From assembly GCF_029167105.1 (NCBI RefSeq), contig NZ_JARFML010000001.1:310001-374000 (forward strand): 64,000 nucleotides of DNA. The letters are read 5' to 3'. The stretch comes from Bradyrhizobium yuanmingense. GTDB taxonomy: Bacteria; Pseudomonadota; Alphaproteobacteria; Rhizobiales; Xanthobacteraceae. Both the position numbers and the translations under genes were made by a program. A model generated the notes under the pieces. It was not told where the DNA came from and did no database searches. It was given only the letters and a program-made list of their open reading frames with translations. Positions 1 through 8,184 of this stretch are shown here, piece by piece (the first letter of the stretch is position 1; each line of letters starts with the position of its first letter).

Positions 1-6
1 AAAACC

Positions 7-1413
7 ATGCTGCTGTTGCTCGGAGGCTTTCTCGTTCTCATGCTGCTCGGCGTTCCCGTGGCGATCGCCATGGCGGTGTCGTCGCTGCTCTACATCCTGG
101 TCAGCGGCGTGACGCCGGACGTCACGCTGGCGCAGCGCATGATCGCCGGCGTGGAGAGTTTTCCTTTGCTCGCCGTGCCGTTCTTCATCCTGGCCGGAAA
201 TCTCATGAACATCGCCGGCGTGACTGGGCGCATCTACAAGTTCGCCGTCGCGCTGGTGGGGTGGATGCGCGGCGGCCTCGGCCACGTCAACATCATCGGC
301 TCGGTGATCTTCTCCGGCATGTCGGGCACCGCGATCGCGGATGCCGCCGGCCTCGGCACCATCGAGATCAAGGCGATGAAAGACCACGGCTATTCCACCG
401 AGTTCTCGGTCGGCGTCACCGCGGCCTCGGCGACGCTCGGGCCGATCATTCCGCCGTCGCTGCCCTTCGTGATCTACGGCATGATGGCGAACGTCTCGAT
501 CGGCGCGCTGTTCCTCGGCGGCGTCATTCCCGGCGTCGTGCTGACGCTGTTCATGATGGTCACGGTCACTTATTTCGCGCACAAGAACAAATGGGGCAGC
601 GACACCCCGTTCTCCTGGCCGCAGCTCGGCTCGGCCGGGCTCGAGATCCTGATCGTGCTGTCGTTCCCGATGGCGATCTGGCTGATGGTGCTCGCTGGCC
701 TCTCCGTCAACATGGCGGTCGTCATCGGCCTCGGCACGCTGCTCCTGATCGACTGGTATTTCGACTTCTCGGCGGTGATGGCGCTGATGGCGCCGGTGAT
801 CCTGATCGGCGGCATGACGCTGGGCTGGTTCACGCCGACGGAAGCTGCGGTCGCCGCGGTGATCTGGTCGCTGTTCCTCGGCCTCGTGCGCTACCGCACC
901 ATGACGTTCCGGACCGTCGCCAAGGCCACCTTCGACACCATCGAGACCACGGCCTCGGTGCTGTTCATCGTCACGGCGGCCTCGATCTTCGCCTGGCTGC
1001 TCACGGTGTCGCAGGCGGCGCAGATGCTGTCGGACTGGATGCTCAGCATCACCCAGAACAAATGGGTGTTCCTGGCGCTCGCCAACGTGCTGATCCTGTT
1101 CGTGGGATGCTTCATCGACACCACGGCGGCGATCACCATCCTGGTGCCGATCCTGCTGCCGATCGTGCTCAAGCTCGGCATCGACCCCATTCATTTCGGC
1201 CTGATCATGACGCTGAACCTGATGATCGGCCTGCTGCATCCGCCGCTCGGCATGGTGCTGTTCGTGCTCGCCCGCGTGGCAAAGCTCTCGGTCGAGCGCA
1301 CGACGGTGGCGATCCTGCCCTGGCTGGTGCCGCTGATGCTGGCGCTGATCGCGATCACCTTCATTCCCGAACTGACCCTCTGGCTGCCAAAATACATGGG
1401 ACTCTCCAAATGA
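7..1413 (+). CDS. TRAP transporter large permease, DctM subunit
   Basis: Large (M) membrane subunit of a tripartite ATP-independent periplasmic transporter, which takes up an organic acid with sodium or proton. It has 468 residues, is very hydrophobic and has roughly a dozen predicted membrane segments. The family signature FSGMSGTAIADAAGLG lies near residue 105 and GWFTPTEAAVAAV near residue 275. The first ATG lies 6 bases inside the window, so the small permease (DctQ) and binding protein (DctP) would be outside to the left. It overlaps the next gene by 4 bases (ATGA), so the two are translationally coupled. The neighbouring sugar-acid dehydrogenase and mannonate dehydratase suggest a hexuronate or aldonate substrate; this is inference. 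An upstream start cannot be excluded because the window begins here. Confidence 0.93.
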   Translation: MLLLLGGFLVLMLLGVPVAIAMAVSSLLYILVSGVTPDVTLAQRMIAGVESFPLLAVPFFILAGNLMNIAGVTGRIYKFAVALVGWMRGGLGHVNIIGSVIFSGMSGTAIADAAGLGTIEIKAMKDHGYSTEFSVGVTAASATLGPIIPPSLPFVIYGMMANVSIGALFLGGVIPGVVLTLFMMVTVTYFAHKNKWGSDTPFSWPQLGSAGLEILIVLSFPMAIWLMVLAGLSVNMAVVIGLGTLLLIDWYFDFSAVMALMAPVILIGGMTLGWFTPTEAAVAAVIWSLFLGLVRYRTMTFRTVAKATFDTIETTASVLFIVTAASIFAWLLTVSQAAQMLSDWMLSITQNKWVFLALANVLILFVGCFIDTTAAITILVPILLPIVLKLGIDPIHFGLIMTLNLMIGLLHPPLGMVLFVLARVAKLSVERTTVAILPWLVPLMLALIAITFIPELTLWLPKYMGLSK

Positions 1414-2459
1414 CCTCGACTGCTCTCGCCGCGACCCTGTTCGGCCCCGAAGACCTGCGCGTGATCGAGCATCCGCTCGACAAGCTGGCGGAGGGCATGG
1501 TCCGCATCCGCTTCGGTGCCGGCGGCATCTGCGGCTCGGACATGCACTATTTCCGTCATGCCCGCACCGGCGACTTCGTGGTGAAGTCGCCGCTGGTGCT
1601 GGGCCATGAGATCTCCGGCGAGGTCGTCGAGATCTCCGGCGCGGCTGCGAACCTGAAGGTCGGCGACCGCGTCGCGGTCAACCCGTCGCGCTGGTGCGGC
1701 CATTGCGTTGCGTGCCGCGAGGGCCGACCGAACCTGTGCGAGAACATCTATTTCATGGGCTCGGCCTCCAAGACGCCGCACATGCAGGGCGGCTTCGCCA
1801 ATTACTTCGATGCGATTCCGGCGCAATGCGTGAAGATCCCGGATCACGTGTCCTACCAGGCCGCCGCGCTGGCCGAGCCGCTCGCGGTGTGCCTGCACGC
1901 GGTCGCGCGCGCCGGCAAGATCGAGGGCAAGCGCGGCATCATCTTCGGCGCCGGTCCGATCGGGCTCTTGACCATGCTCGCGGCGCACCGCGCCGGCATG
2001 GCCGACGTCACCGTCGCCGACATCGCGCCGGCGCCGCTGACCTTTGCAACCAAGCTCGGCGCCTCCCATGTTGAGAATGTCTCGGCCGGCGAGGAAGGGC
2101 TGAAGGCGCAGGCCGCGTTGCGCCCCTATGACGTCGCCTTCGAGGTCTCGGGCACGGCTGCCGGCCTTGCCAGCGCGATCGGCATCGTCAGGCGCGGCGG
2201 CGTCGTGGTGCAGATCGGCAATCTCCCGGGCGGCCAGATCCCGACGCCGTCGAATGCGGTGATGGCGAAGGAGATCGACCTGCGCGGCTCGTTCCGCTTC
2301 GGCTTCGAGTTCATGAATGCGGTGGAACTCATCGGCAACGGCAGCGTCGACGTGCTGTCGCTGGTCACCGCCGAGCGGCCGCTCTCGACCGCGCCTGATG
2401 CGCTGCGGCTGGCGCTGGATCGCTCGCAGAGCGTCAAGGTCGTGCTGACCGCGAACTGA
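1410..2459 (+). CDS. Zinc-dependent L-idonate 5-dehydrogenase-like alcohol dehydrogenase
   Basis: Medium-chain NAD(P)-dependent dehydrogenase of the sorbitol/L-idonate dehydrogenase type, 349 residues. The catalytic zinc ligands are visible as C41 (GGICGSDMHY), H66 (LVLGHEISGE) and the later Glu in AALAEP. Four structural-zinc cysteines are present (C96, C99, C102, C110). The Rossmann motif GAGPIG follows at about residue 172. The frame is open far upstream, but the ATG at 1410 overlapping the TGA of the TRAP gene is the coupled start and gives the normal family N-terminus. It probably oxidises a keto/hydroxy sugar acid imported by the TRAP system; L-idonate is the closest named family, and the exact substrate is not shown by sequence. 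Confidence 0.9.
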   Translation: MTSTALAATLFGPEDLRVIEHPLDKLAEGMVRIRFGAGGICGSDMHYFRHARTGDFVVKSPLVLGHEISGEVVEISGAAANLKVGDRVAVNPSRWCGHCVACREGRPNLCENIYFMGSASKTPHMQGGFANYFDAIPAQCVKIPDHVSYQAAALAEPLAVCLHAVARAGKIEGKRGIIFGAGPIGLLTMLAAHRAGMADVTVADIAPAPLTFATKLGASHVENVSAGEEGLKAQAALRPYDVAFEVSGTAAGLASAIGIVRRGGVVVQIGNLPGGQIPTPSNAVMAKEIDLRGSFRFGFEFMNAVELIGNGSVDVLSLVTAERPLSTAPDALRLALDRSQSVKVVLTAN

Positions 2460-2468
2460 CTTTTGTTT

Positions 2469-2519
2469 TGACGCGTTTTCTTCACGCGAGCCGGTACCCA
2501 CTTCGCTCGAAAACGCTTT
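2469..2519. repeat. Rhizobial intergenic palindrome (GCGTTTTC...GAAAACGC)
   Basis: Between two genes of the sugar-acid operon. The arms GCGTTTTC (2473-2480) and GAAAACGC (2509-2516) form an inverted repeat around CTTCACGCGAGCCGGTACCC. From memory this resembles a short dispersed element common in Bradyrhizobium intergenic regions. It ends just before the ribosome-binding site of the mannonate dehydratase gene. Confidence 0.6.
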
Positions 2520-2531
2520 GGGAGGCAGCAC

Positions 2532-3722
2532 ATGATGCTGGAGGGATGGCGCTGGTACGGGCCGGATGATCCGGTCTCGCTCGATGATGTCAGGCAGGCC
2601 GGGGCGAGCCAGATCGTCTCGGCGCTGCATCAGGTGCCGATCGGAGAGGCCTGGACGCGCAAGGCGGTCGAGGAGCGCAAGAACTTCATCGAGAACGGCC
2701 AGCCGGGCCGCTCGCAGCTGACCTGGTCGGTGGTGGAATCGATTCCGATCCCCGATGACGTCAAGCGGCTCGGGGCCAAGGCGACGAAGTCGATCGAGGC
2801 GTGGATCGCGAGCCTGGAGGCGGTGGCCGCCAGCGGCATCAAGATCATCTGCTACAACTTCATGCCCGTGGTGGACTGGTGCCGCACTGATCTCGAATGG
2901 GAGCTGCCGAACGGCGCCCGTGCCATGCGCTTCGACCAGGACCGCTTTGCCGCGTTCGAGCTGCATATCCTGAAGCGCCCGGCCGCTGCTCAGGAGTATT
3001 CGCCGGACGCGCAGGCGCGTGCGAAAAAGCTGTTCGAGCAGATGAGCCAGGCCGACATCGACTATCTGGTCGCGGTGATCGCCAGCGCGCTGCCCGGCTC
3101 GACCACCGAGCCGATGACGATCCCACAATTCCGCGACCGGCTGGAGACCTATCGCGACATCACGCCTGAGATCCTGAGGCAGCATCTCGCGGAATTCCTC
3201 GCGCGCGTGACGCCGGTGGCCGAGCAGCTCGGTGTCTCCTTGACGCTGCATCCGGACGATCCGCCGCGGCCGCTGTTCGGCCTGCCGCGCATCGCCTCGT
3301 CCGCTGACGACTATCAGGCGCTGTTCGATGCCGTGCCGTCCAAGGCCAACGGCATCTGCTTCTGCACCGGCTCGCTCGGCGTGCGCGCGGAGAACAATCT
3401 GCCAGAAATTGCCGAGCGCTTCGGCCCGCGCATTGCCTTCGCCCATCTGCGCGCCACCAAGCGCGAGGCGGACGGCCTGTCGTTCTACGAATCCGATCAT
3501 CTCGACGGCGACGTCGACATGATCGCGGTGCTCAAGGCGCTTTTGAAGGAGAACGCGCGCCGCGCACCGGACAAGAAGATCGTGTTCCGCCCCGATCACG
3601 GCCACCGCATGCTCGACGATCTCGCCGCGACCAAGCGTACCAATCCCGGCTACACCGCCATCGGCCGCCTGCGCGGCCTCGCAGAGTTGCGCGGTGCGAT
3701 CCGGGCGATCGAGCATCGGTAG
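2532..3722 (+). CDS. uxuA: Mannonate dehydratase
   Basis: Converts D-mannonate to 2-keto-3-deoxy-D-gluconate in hexuronate catabolism. The 396-residue length and N-terminus (LEGWRWYGPDDPVSLDDV) match UxuA. The TIM-barrel core carries metal-ligand-type segments such as FCTGSLG, FAHLR and a C-terminal RPDHGHRM. GGGAGG at 2520-2525 sits 6 bases before ATG 2532; a second ATG follows directly at 2535. It is the third gene of the module with the TRAP permease and the dehydrogenase, which together suggests import of an aldonate or hexuronate, oxidation or isomerisation, and dehydration. Confidence 0.93.
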   Translation: MMLEGWRWYGPDDPVSLDDVRQAGASQIVSALHQVPIGEAWTRKAVEERKNFIENGQPGRSQLTWSVVESIPIPDDVKRLGAKATKSIEAWIASLEAVAASGIKIICYNFMPVVDWCRTDLEWELPNGARAMRFDQDRFAAFELHILKRPAAAQEYSPDAQARAKKLFEQMSQADIDYLVAVIASALPGSTTEPMTIPQFRDRLETYRDITPEILRQHLAEFLARVTPVAEQLGVSLTLHPDDPPRPLFGLPRIASSADDYQALFDAVPSKANGICFCTGSLGVRAENNLPEIAERFGPRIAFAHLRATKREADGLSFYESDHLDGDVDMIAVLKALLKENARRAPDKKIVFRPDHGHRMLDDLAATKRTNPGYTAIGRLRGLAELRGAIRAIEHR

Positions 3723-3742
3723 CGCCACAACTCTATCCACGT

Positions 3743-3822
3743 CGTCATTGCGAGCGTAGCGAAGCAATCCAGAATCCCTCCGCGGAAAGACTCTGGATTG
3801 CTTCGCTGCGCTCGCAATGACG
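3743..3822. repeat. Palindromic repeat, GTCATTGCGAGCG family, copy 1
   Basis: Long inverted repeat. CGTCATTGCGAGCGTAGCGA with GCAATCCAGA on the left pairs with TCTGGATTGC and CGCTGCGCTCGCAATGACG on the right, around a short CCGCGG-containing loop. It lies between the convergent uxuA and LysR genes and could act as a terminator. Two further copies are at 20497-20597 and 38502-38587. Confidence 0.85.
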
Positions 3823-3857
3823 TGGGTGAGAGAGGAGCGTCACCCCAACACAGCTGC

Positions 3858-4796
3858 CTAATAACACGCGTCCATGGCGCCGAGCTTCGGATAGAGCCGG
3901 TCGATCGCGGCGATCTCGCTTTTCATCTGCGCGATGATCCAGTCGCGGATCTCGGCGGCGATCGGGCGCATCGGGCGGTTGCGCGGCGGCAGGAATTCGC
4001 AGATGCGGCGCGTGGTGGTGAGCCGGTCGGAGGCCGGCACCAGCGCGCCGGTGAGCAGCCAGTGCGAGGCGACCGTCAGCCAGCCCAGCGCAATGCCCTG
4101 GCCGAGCAGCGCGGCCTGCACCACGACGGCATAATCGGTGAAGCTCAGCGCCTTGGCCGCGCCGCGGCGGCCGGTGAGGAGCGAAGCGTAATCCGCGGCC
4201 CAGTCGCCCGGCGTCTCGGCGAGGCGGATGATGGTGTTGCCCTCGGTGGGATCAGTCTCGCCGAGATAGCCGGGGCTGCACATCGGCAACATCACTTCCT
4301 TCATCACCAGGGTGCCGCCGGAGGGCGGCTCGTCGCGGTCACGGAAGCGCATGCCGAGATCGACATTCTCCACCGGCCCGCGCAGCGCGCCGGAGATCAG
4401 CTGGAAGCGCAGATCGACCTGCGGAAACTGCTTCTGCAGCTTGTCGATGCGCGGCATCAACCAGTGCGTGGTGAAGGCGGAGGAGACCGACAGCGTCACC
4501 GTCTCGGTGCCCTTGCGGCGCCGCTCGATCTCGACGAGCCCGCTCTCGATGCTGCGGAAACCTTCGAGCACGCGGCGATAGAGCAGCTCGCCTTCCTCGG
4601 TGAGCACCGCGCGGCCCGCCTTGCGATCGAACAGGCGGACGCCGAGATGCTCCTCGAACTGCCCGAGCATCCGGCTCACCGCCGGCTGCGTGACGTTCAA
4701 TTCGGCGGCCGCAGCCGTGAAGCTGCCATTGCGCGCCGCTGCGTCGAAGACGAACAGGGCGTTGCTGGACGGCAGCATGCGGCGGAGCTCGGGCAT
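3858..4796 (-). CDS. LysR-family transcriptional regulator
   Basis: 312-residue LysR-type regulator. The N-terminal winged HTH spans about residues 14-73 (FTAAAAELNVTQPAVSRMLG), followed by a substrate-binding effector domain with the usual LFDRKAGRAVLTEEGELLY linker region. It is divergent from the ABC/HAD/flavoprotein operon that begins at 4958, with 161 bases between them, so it most likely controls that operon. The chosen start (ATG at 4796) sits inside a palindrome CATAAC-N5-GTTATG. A second ATG at 4778 (MLPSSNALF) would also give a normal LysR N-terminus, so the start is uncertain. Confidence 0.92.
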   Translation of the reverse strand: MPELRRMLPSSNALFVFDAAARNGSFTAAAAELNVTQPAVSRMLGQFEEHLGVRLFDRKAGRAVLTEEGELLYRRVLEGFRSIESGLVEIERRRKGTETVTLSVSSAFTTHWLMPRIDKLQKQFPQVDLRFQLISGALRGPVENVDLGMRFRDRDEPPSGGTLVMKEVMLPMCSPGYLGETDPTEGNTIIRLAETPGDWAADYASLLTGRRGAAKALSFTDYAVVVQAALLGQGIALGWLTVASHWLLTGALVPASDRLTTTRRICEFLPPRNRPMRPIAAEIRDWIIAQMKSEIAAIDRLYPKLGAMDACY

Positions 4797-4870
4797 AACG
4801 TCATGTTATGGGCGCGGTGAGAATTTGGCAATTGCCGGATTTTGCCAAGTCTGGTGTCATCAGCGTGACA
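4794..4870. promoter_or_regulatory. Candidate LysR-regulator operator region
   Basis: Three dyads lie in the gap between the LysR gene and the divergent ABC operon. They are CATAAC-N5-GTTATG (4794-4810, contains a T-N11-A core), TTGGCAA-N10-TTGCCAA (4825-4848) and TGTCA-N6-TGACA (4855-4870). LysR proteins bind T-N11-A dyads in divergent intergenic regions, so these are plausible binding sites. The first overlaps the regulator's own start codon, which would suit autorepression. None is proven. Confidence 0.4.
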
Positions 4871-4957
4871 GCCTAAAGACAGGCCCTTCGAGACAGGATT
4901 TGGTGCAGCGCACGCTTTGGCGTGAGTACTCCACATCCCTGTCTATAAAGCAGGCTT

Positions 4958-6088
4958 ATGGCGCGCAGTGAAGCACGCCGGCTGAGGACATCGCGAGGTC
5001 GATCGTTGGACAAGCGCGCGGAGAGCGTCGAGATCAGGTCCGCCAGCAAGGCCTATGGCGCCGTTCGCGCCCTCGACGACGTTTCGCTCAATGTCGGCGC
5101 CGGCGAATTCGTCTCACTGCTCGGCCCCTCCGGCTCCGGCAAGACCACGCTGCTCGGCATTTTGGGCGGCTTCATCCTGCCGACCTCAGGCACGATTCTA
5201 TTCGGAGGCCGTGACGTCACCTACATGCCGCCGCACAAGCGCGACATCGGCGTGGTGTTCCAGAACTACGCGCTGTTTCCGCACATGAGCGTCGGCGAGA
5301 ATGTCGCCTTTCCCTTGCGCGCGCGACGCCTGCCGAAATCCGTCTGGCCGGACAAGGTGCGCGCAGCGCTCGGCATGGTCGGGCTTGCCGGCTATGAAGA
5401 GCGCGGCATCGCGCAGCTTTCCGGCGGTCAGCGCCAGCGCGTGGCGCTGGCGCGCGCCATGATCTTCGAGCCGCGCCTGATCCTGATGGACGAGCCGCTC
5501 TCGGCGCTCGACAAGCAGCTCCGCGAATCCATGCAGATCGAGCTGCGCGCGTTGCACAAGCGCATCGGGGCGACCATCATCTACGTCACCCATGACCAGC
5601 GCGAGGCGCTGACCATGAGCGACCGCGTCGCCGTCATGAAGGACGGCCGGCTGGTCCAGATCGACGAGCCGGCGCGGCTGCATGACCATCCCGTCGATTC
5701 CTTCGTCGCCAGCTTCATCGGCGAAGCCACGATGCTGCCGGTCCGCCGCGTCGATGCCGCCAGCGTCGCGCTCGGCAATGCCTTGCTACGCAGCGCGCGC
5801 GCCATTCCCGATGGCGATGACCTGATGCTGGCCGTGCACAGCGAAAAGCTGCTGATCGATGATGGCGCGCAGGATGCCGCCTGCAACCGGCTGACCGGGA
5901 CCGTCACCGACATCGTCTATCAGGGCGAGAGCCTGCGCATTTTCCTCGCGCTCGCCGATGGCATCGCGCTCAGCCTGCGCCAGCCGAGCTATCACCAGGC
6001 CTATCACCGCATCCCGCCGCTCGGCGGCAGCCTTACCGTCACCCTCCATCCCGAGGACACCATCGTGGTGCCCAGGGTGAGGGACTGA
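4958..6088 (+). CDS. Polyamine-type ABC transporter ATP-binding protein (PotA-like)
   Basis: Cytoplasmic ATPase of a spermidine/putrescine-type importer, 376 residues. It shows Walker A GPSGSGKTT, the signature LSGGQRQRVALARAM, Walker B LILMDEP and the switch histidine in YVTHDQ. A C-terminal TOBE-type domain (about 280-370) is typical of PotA/FbpC-like proteins. It is first in a six-gene rightward operon with a HAD hydrolase, a flavoprotein oxidoreductase, a binding protein and two permeases. ATG 4958 is used; TTG 5006 (LDKRAESVEIRS) is an alternative start closer to the family N-terminus. Confidence 0.93.
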   Translation: MARSEARRLRTSRGRSLDKRAESVEIRSASKAYGAVRALDDVSLNVGAGEFVSLLGPSGSGKTTLLGILGGFILPTSGTILFGGRDVTYMPPHKRDIGVVFQNYALFPHMSVGENVAFPLRARRLPKSVWPDKVRAALGMVGLAGYEERGIAQLSGGQRQRVALARAMIFEPRLILMDEPLSALDKQLRESMQIELRALHKRIGATIIYVTHDQREALTMSDRVAVMKDGRLVQIDEPARLHDHPVDSFVASFIGEATMLPVRRVDAASVALGNALLRSARAIPDGDDLMLAVHSEKLLIDDGAQDAACNRLTGTVTDIVYQGESLRIFLALADGIALSLRQPSYHQAYHRIPPLGGSLTVTLHPEDTIVVPRVRD

Positions 6089-6124
6089 ACTCAAGCCTCA
6101 TCCAACCCGAGAGAAGAAACTGAT

Positions 6125-6841
6125 ATGTCGACCCAAGCCGCGTTCAGCAATTTCAAGGTCCTCACCTTCGACGTCGTCGGCACCCTGATCGATTTCGAGA
6201 CCGGCGTACTTGAAGCGGTGCGCAAGATCGGAGGCAAGAAGGCGGCCGAGCTCAGTGATGACCAGATCTTCGAATCCTACAAGCGCGGGCGCGACAAGCA
6301 TTACGAGCGTTCGAGCGAGGTGATGTTCTACGTCTACCGCTATCTCGCGCAGGAGCTCGGGCTGGCCGCGGACGATGCTTCGTGTGACGTTTTCCAGCTC
6401 GCCGTGCTGCGCTGGGGGCCGTTCTCGGACTCGGTCGAGGCGCTGAAGCGCCTGCGCACAAAATTCCGCCTGGTCGCGATGACCAATGCCGACCGCGTGG
6501 CGCTGTCGTGCTATGCGCATGCGCTCGGCAATCCCTTCGACGACACCGTCTGTGCCGACGATACCGGCGTTGCCAAGCCTGATCCGGAATTCTTCGCCTA
6601 CAACAAGGGCCGCCAGTCGGCCTTCGGCTACAAGCAGTCCGACATCCTGCACGTCGCGCAGAGCCAGTATCATGACATCGGGATCGCGCGGAAGCTCGGC
6701 TACAAAGTGTGCTGGATCGAGCGCCGCCAGGGTATTGCCGGTTTCGGCGGCACGCCGGCCGTGGAGACGCTGACCAAGCCGGACTTCCATTATCCGACGT
6801 TGAAAGCGCTTGCCGACGCGGCCATCGGGCCGGCGGCGTAA
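6125..6841 (+). CDS. HAD-superfamily hydrolase, haloacid dehalogenase type II-like
   Basis: 238-residue HAD hydrolase. Motif I is TFDVVGTLID, with the nucleophilic Asp but no second Asp, as in 2-haloacid dehalogenases rather than DxDGT phosphatases. Motif II is AMTNAD, the motif III lysine is in GVAKPDPEFF, and a C-terminal HDIGIARKLGYKVCWIERR corresponds to motif IV and the following strand. It sits 36 bases after the ATPase gene and 14 before the flavoprotein, inside the transporter operon, so it probably acts on the imported compound or a derivative. The substrate is unknown. Confidence 0.85.
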   Translation: MSTQAAFSNFKVLTFDVVGTLIDFETGVLEAVRKIGGKKAAELSDDQIFESYKRGRDKHYERSSEVMFYVYRYLAQELGLAADDASCDVFQLAVLRWGPFSDSVEALKRLRTKFRLVAMTNADRVALSCYAHALGNPFDDTVCADDTGVAKPDPEFFAYNKGRQSAFGYKQSDILHVAQSQYHDIGIARKLGYKVCWIERRQGIAGFGGTPAVETLTKPDFHYPTLKALADAAIGPAA

Positions 6842-6855
6842 CGGAGAGCTGTGGC

Positions 6856-8163
6856 ATGACACGGGACTGGCGCGCGCTGCCATCGGCCAATTCACTGTGG
6901 GAAGCCACGGCGGAGCCGGCGCGCGCGTTTCCCGTGCTGTCGGGCGAGCAACAGGCGGATGTGGTGATCATCGGCGCCGGCTACACTGGCCTCTCCGCCG
7001 CGCACCACATCGCCAGGAGCGGGCTCAGTCCCGTCGTGCTCGAGGCCAACCGTCCCGGCTGGGGCGCGAGCGGGCGCAATGGCGGGGTGATCACGGCAAA
7101 ATTCCGCCTGTCGTTCCGCGAGATCGATGCCGCACACGGCCGCGCCATGGCGCGGCGCATGTACGAGATCGCGCATGAATCGACCAACATGGTCGAGGAA
7201 CTGGTGTCTGAATTCGACATCACCAGTGCGAATTTGACGCGCACCGGCCAGGTCAAGGCCGCGCATAATAAGACGACGCTCAAGGCCGCGATCGACGAGG
7301 CCAACTGGATGACGCGCGAAATGGGCTCCGCCGCCGTTCGCATCCTCGACAGGGGACAGGTGCGCGAGGAGACCGGCTCCGACATCTTTGTCGGTGGTGT
7401 GCTCAATCCCGGTTCGGGAGGCATCCATCCGCTAAACTATCTGCGCGGCCTCGCAAATGGCGTTGCAAGCCGCGGCGTTCCGATTTTTGAGCAGTCGCCG
7501 GTGACAAAGCTCCGGCGCGAGAAGGACGGCATCGTCGCCGAGACGCCGCACGGCGCGGTGCGCGCAAAACAGGCGATCATCGCCACCAACAGCTATTCGG
7601 ATCTAACCGGCGCGACGGCCCATCTGCAGCGCACGCTGATTCCCTTCCGCAGCGCCATGATCGCAACCGAGCGGCTCCCCGGCAATCTCGCGGGAAAACT
7701 GATGCCGACCGGGCGCACCTACACCGAGACCAAGCGCATGATGCGCTGGTTCCGCATGGTCGACAACCGCGTCATCTTCGGCGGCCGCGGCGCCTTCGGC
7801 AAGCAGGATTCGCAAGCCGCATTCGACGCCTTGCGCAAGGCGATGGTCGGCATCTTCCCCGATCTCGCCGATGTCCCGCTCGCATACAAATGGTCGGGCC
7901 TCGTCGCGATGACGCTGGACTCCATGCCGCATATCGGCCGGCTCGACGAGCGCACGCTGTTCTCGCTCGGCTACAACGGCGCAGGCGTTGCGATGTCGAG
8001 CCTGATGGGCCGCTATCTCGCCGCCTTCGTGCGCGGCGAGACGCCCGACGTCGGCCTGCTCGACGCACGACGCATGAAGGCGATTCCATTCTATCCGCTG
8101 CGTGAGCCCGCCGTGCGCATGGTCGCCGGCTGGTACCAGTTTCTCGATGCGATCGGTCGGTGA
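6856..8163 (+). CDS. FAD-dependent amine/amino-acid oxidoreductase (PuuB/DAO-like)
   Basis: 435-residue DAO-fold flavoprotein. The dinucleotide motif is VVIIGAGYTGLSAAHHIA, followed by the GRNGG segment typical of gamma-glutamylputrescine oxidase-like proteins and a C-terminal FAD-contact LGYNGAGVAMSS. The start ATG 6856 follows ACGGAG at 6841-6846; the frame is open further upstream but that part overlaps the HAD gene. Lying within a polyamine-type ABC operon, it likely oxidises an amine or N-substituted amino acid brought in by the transporter. This functional link is inference from context. Confidence 0.88.
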   Translation: MTRDWRALPSANSLWEATAEPARAFPVLSGEQQADVVIIGAGYTGLSAAHHIARSGLSPVVLEANRPGWGASGRNGGVITAKFRLSFREIDAAHGRAMARRMYEIAHESTNMVEELVSEFDITSANLTRTGQVKAAHNKTTLKAAIDEANWMTREMGSAAVRILDRGQVREETGSDIFVGGVLNPGSGGIHPLNYLRGLANGVASRGVPIFEQSPVTKLRREKDGIVAETPHGAVRAKQAIIATNSYSDLTGATAHLQRTLIPFRSAMIATERLPGNLAGKLMPTGRTYTETKRMMRWFRMVDNRVIFGGRGAFGKQDSQAAFDALRKAMVGIFPDLADVPLAYKWSGLVAMTLDSMPHIGRLDERTLFSLGYNGAGVAMSSLMGRYLAAFVRGETPDVGLLDARRMKAIPFYPLREPAVRMVAGWYQFLDAIGR

Positions 8164-8184
8164 GATCATTTGGAGGAGGTGAGG

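Noticed and set aside
1191..3767. Very long leftward open frame (858 codons) across the dehydrogenase and uxuA genes
   Set aside because: High GC3 content opens the antisense frame; the product is Arg/Asp/His-rich and low-complexity, while the plus-strand genes have clear family motifs.
4936..4950. TATAAA as -10 box of the ABC operon
   Set aside because: No -35 element at 16-18 bases; the nearest TTGGCG is 19 bases away, so not listed as a promoter.
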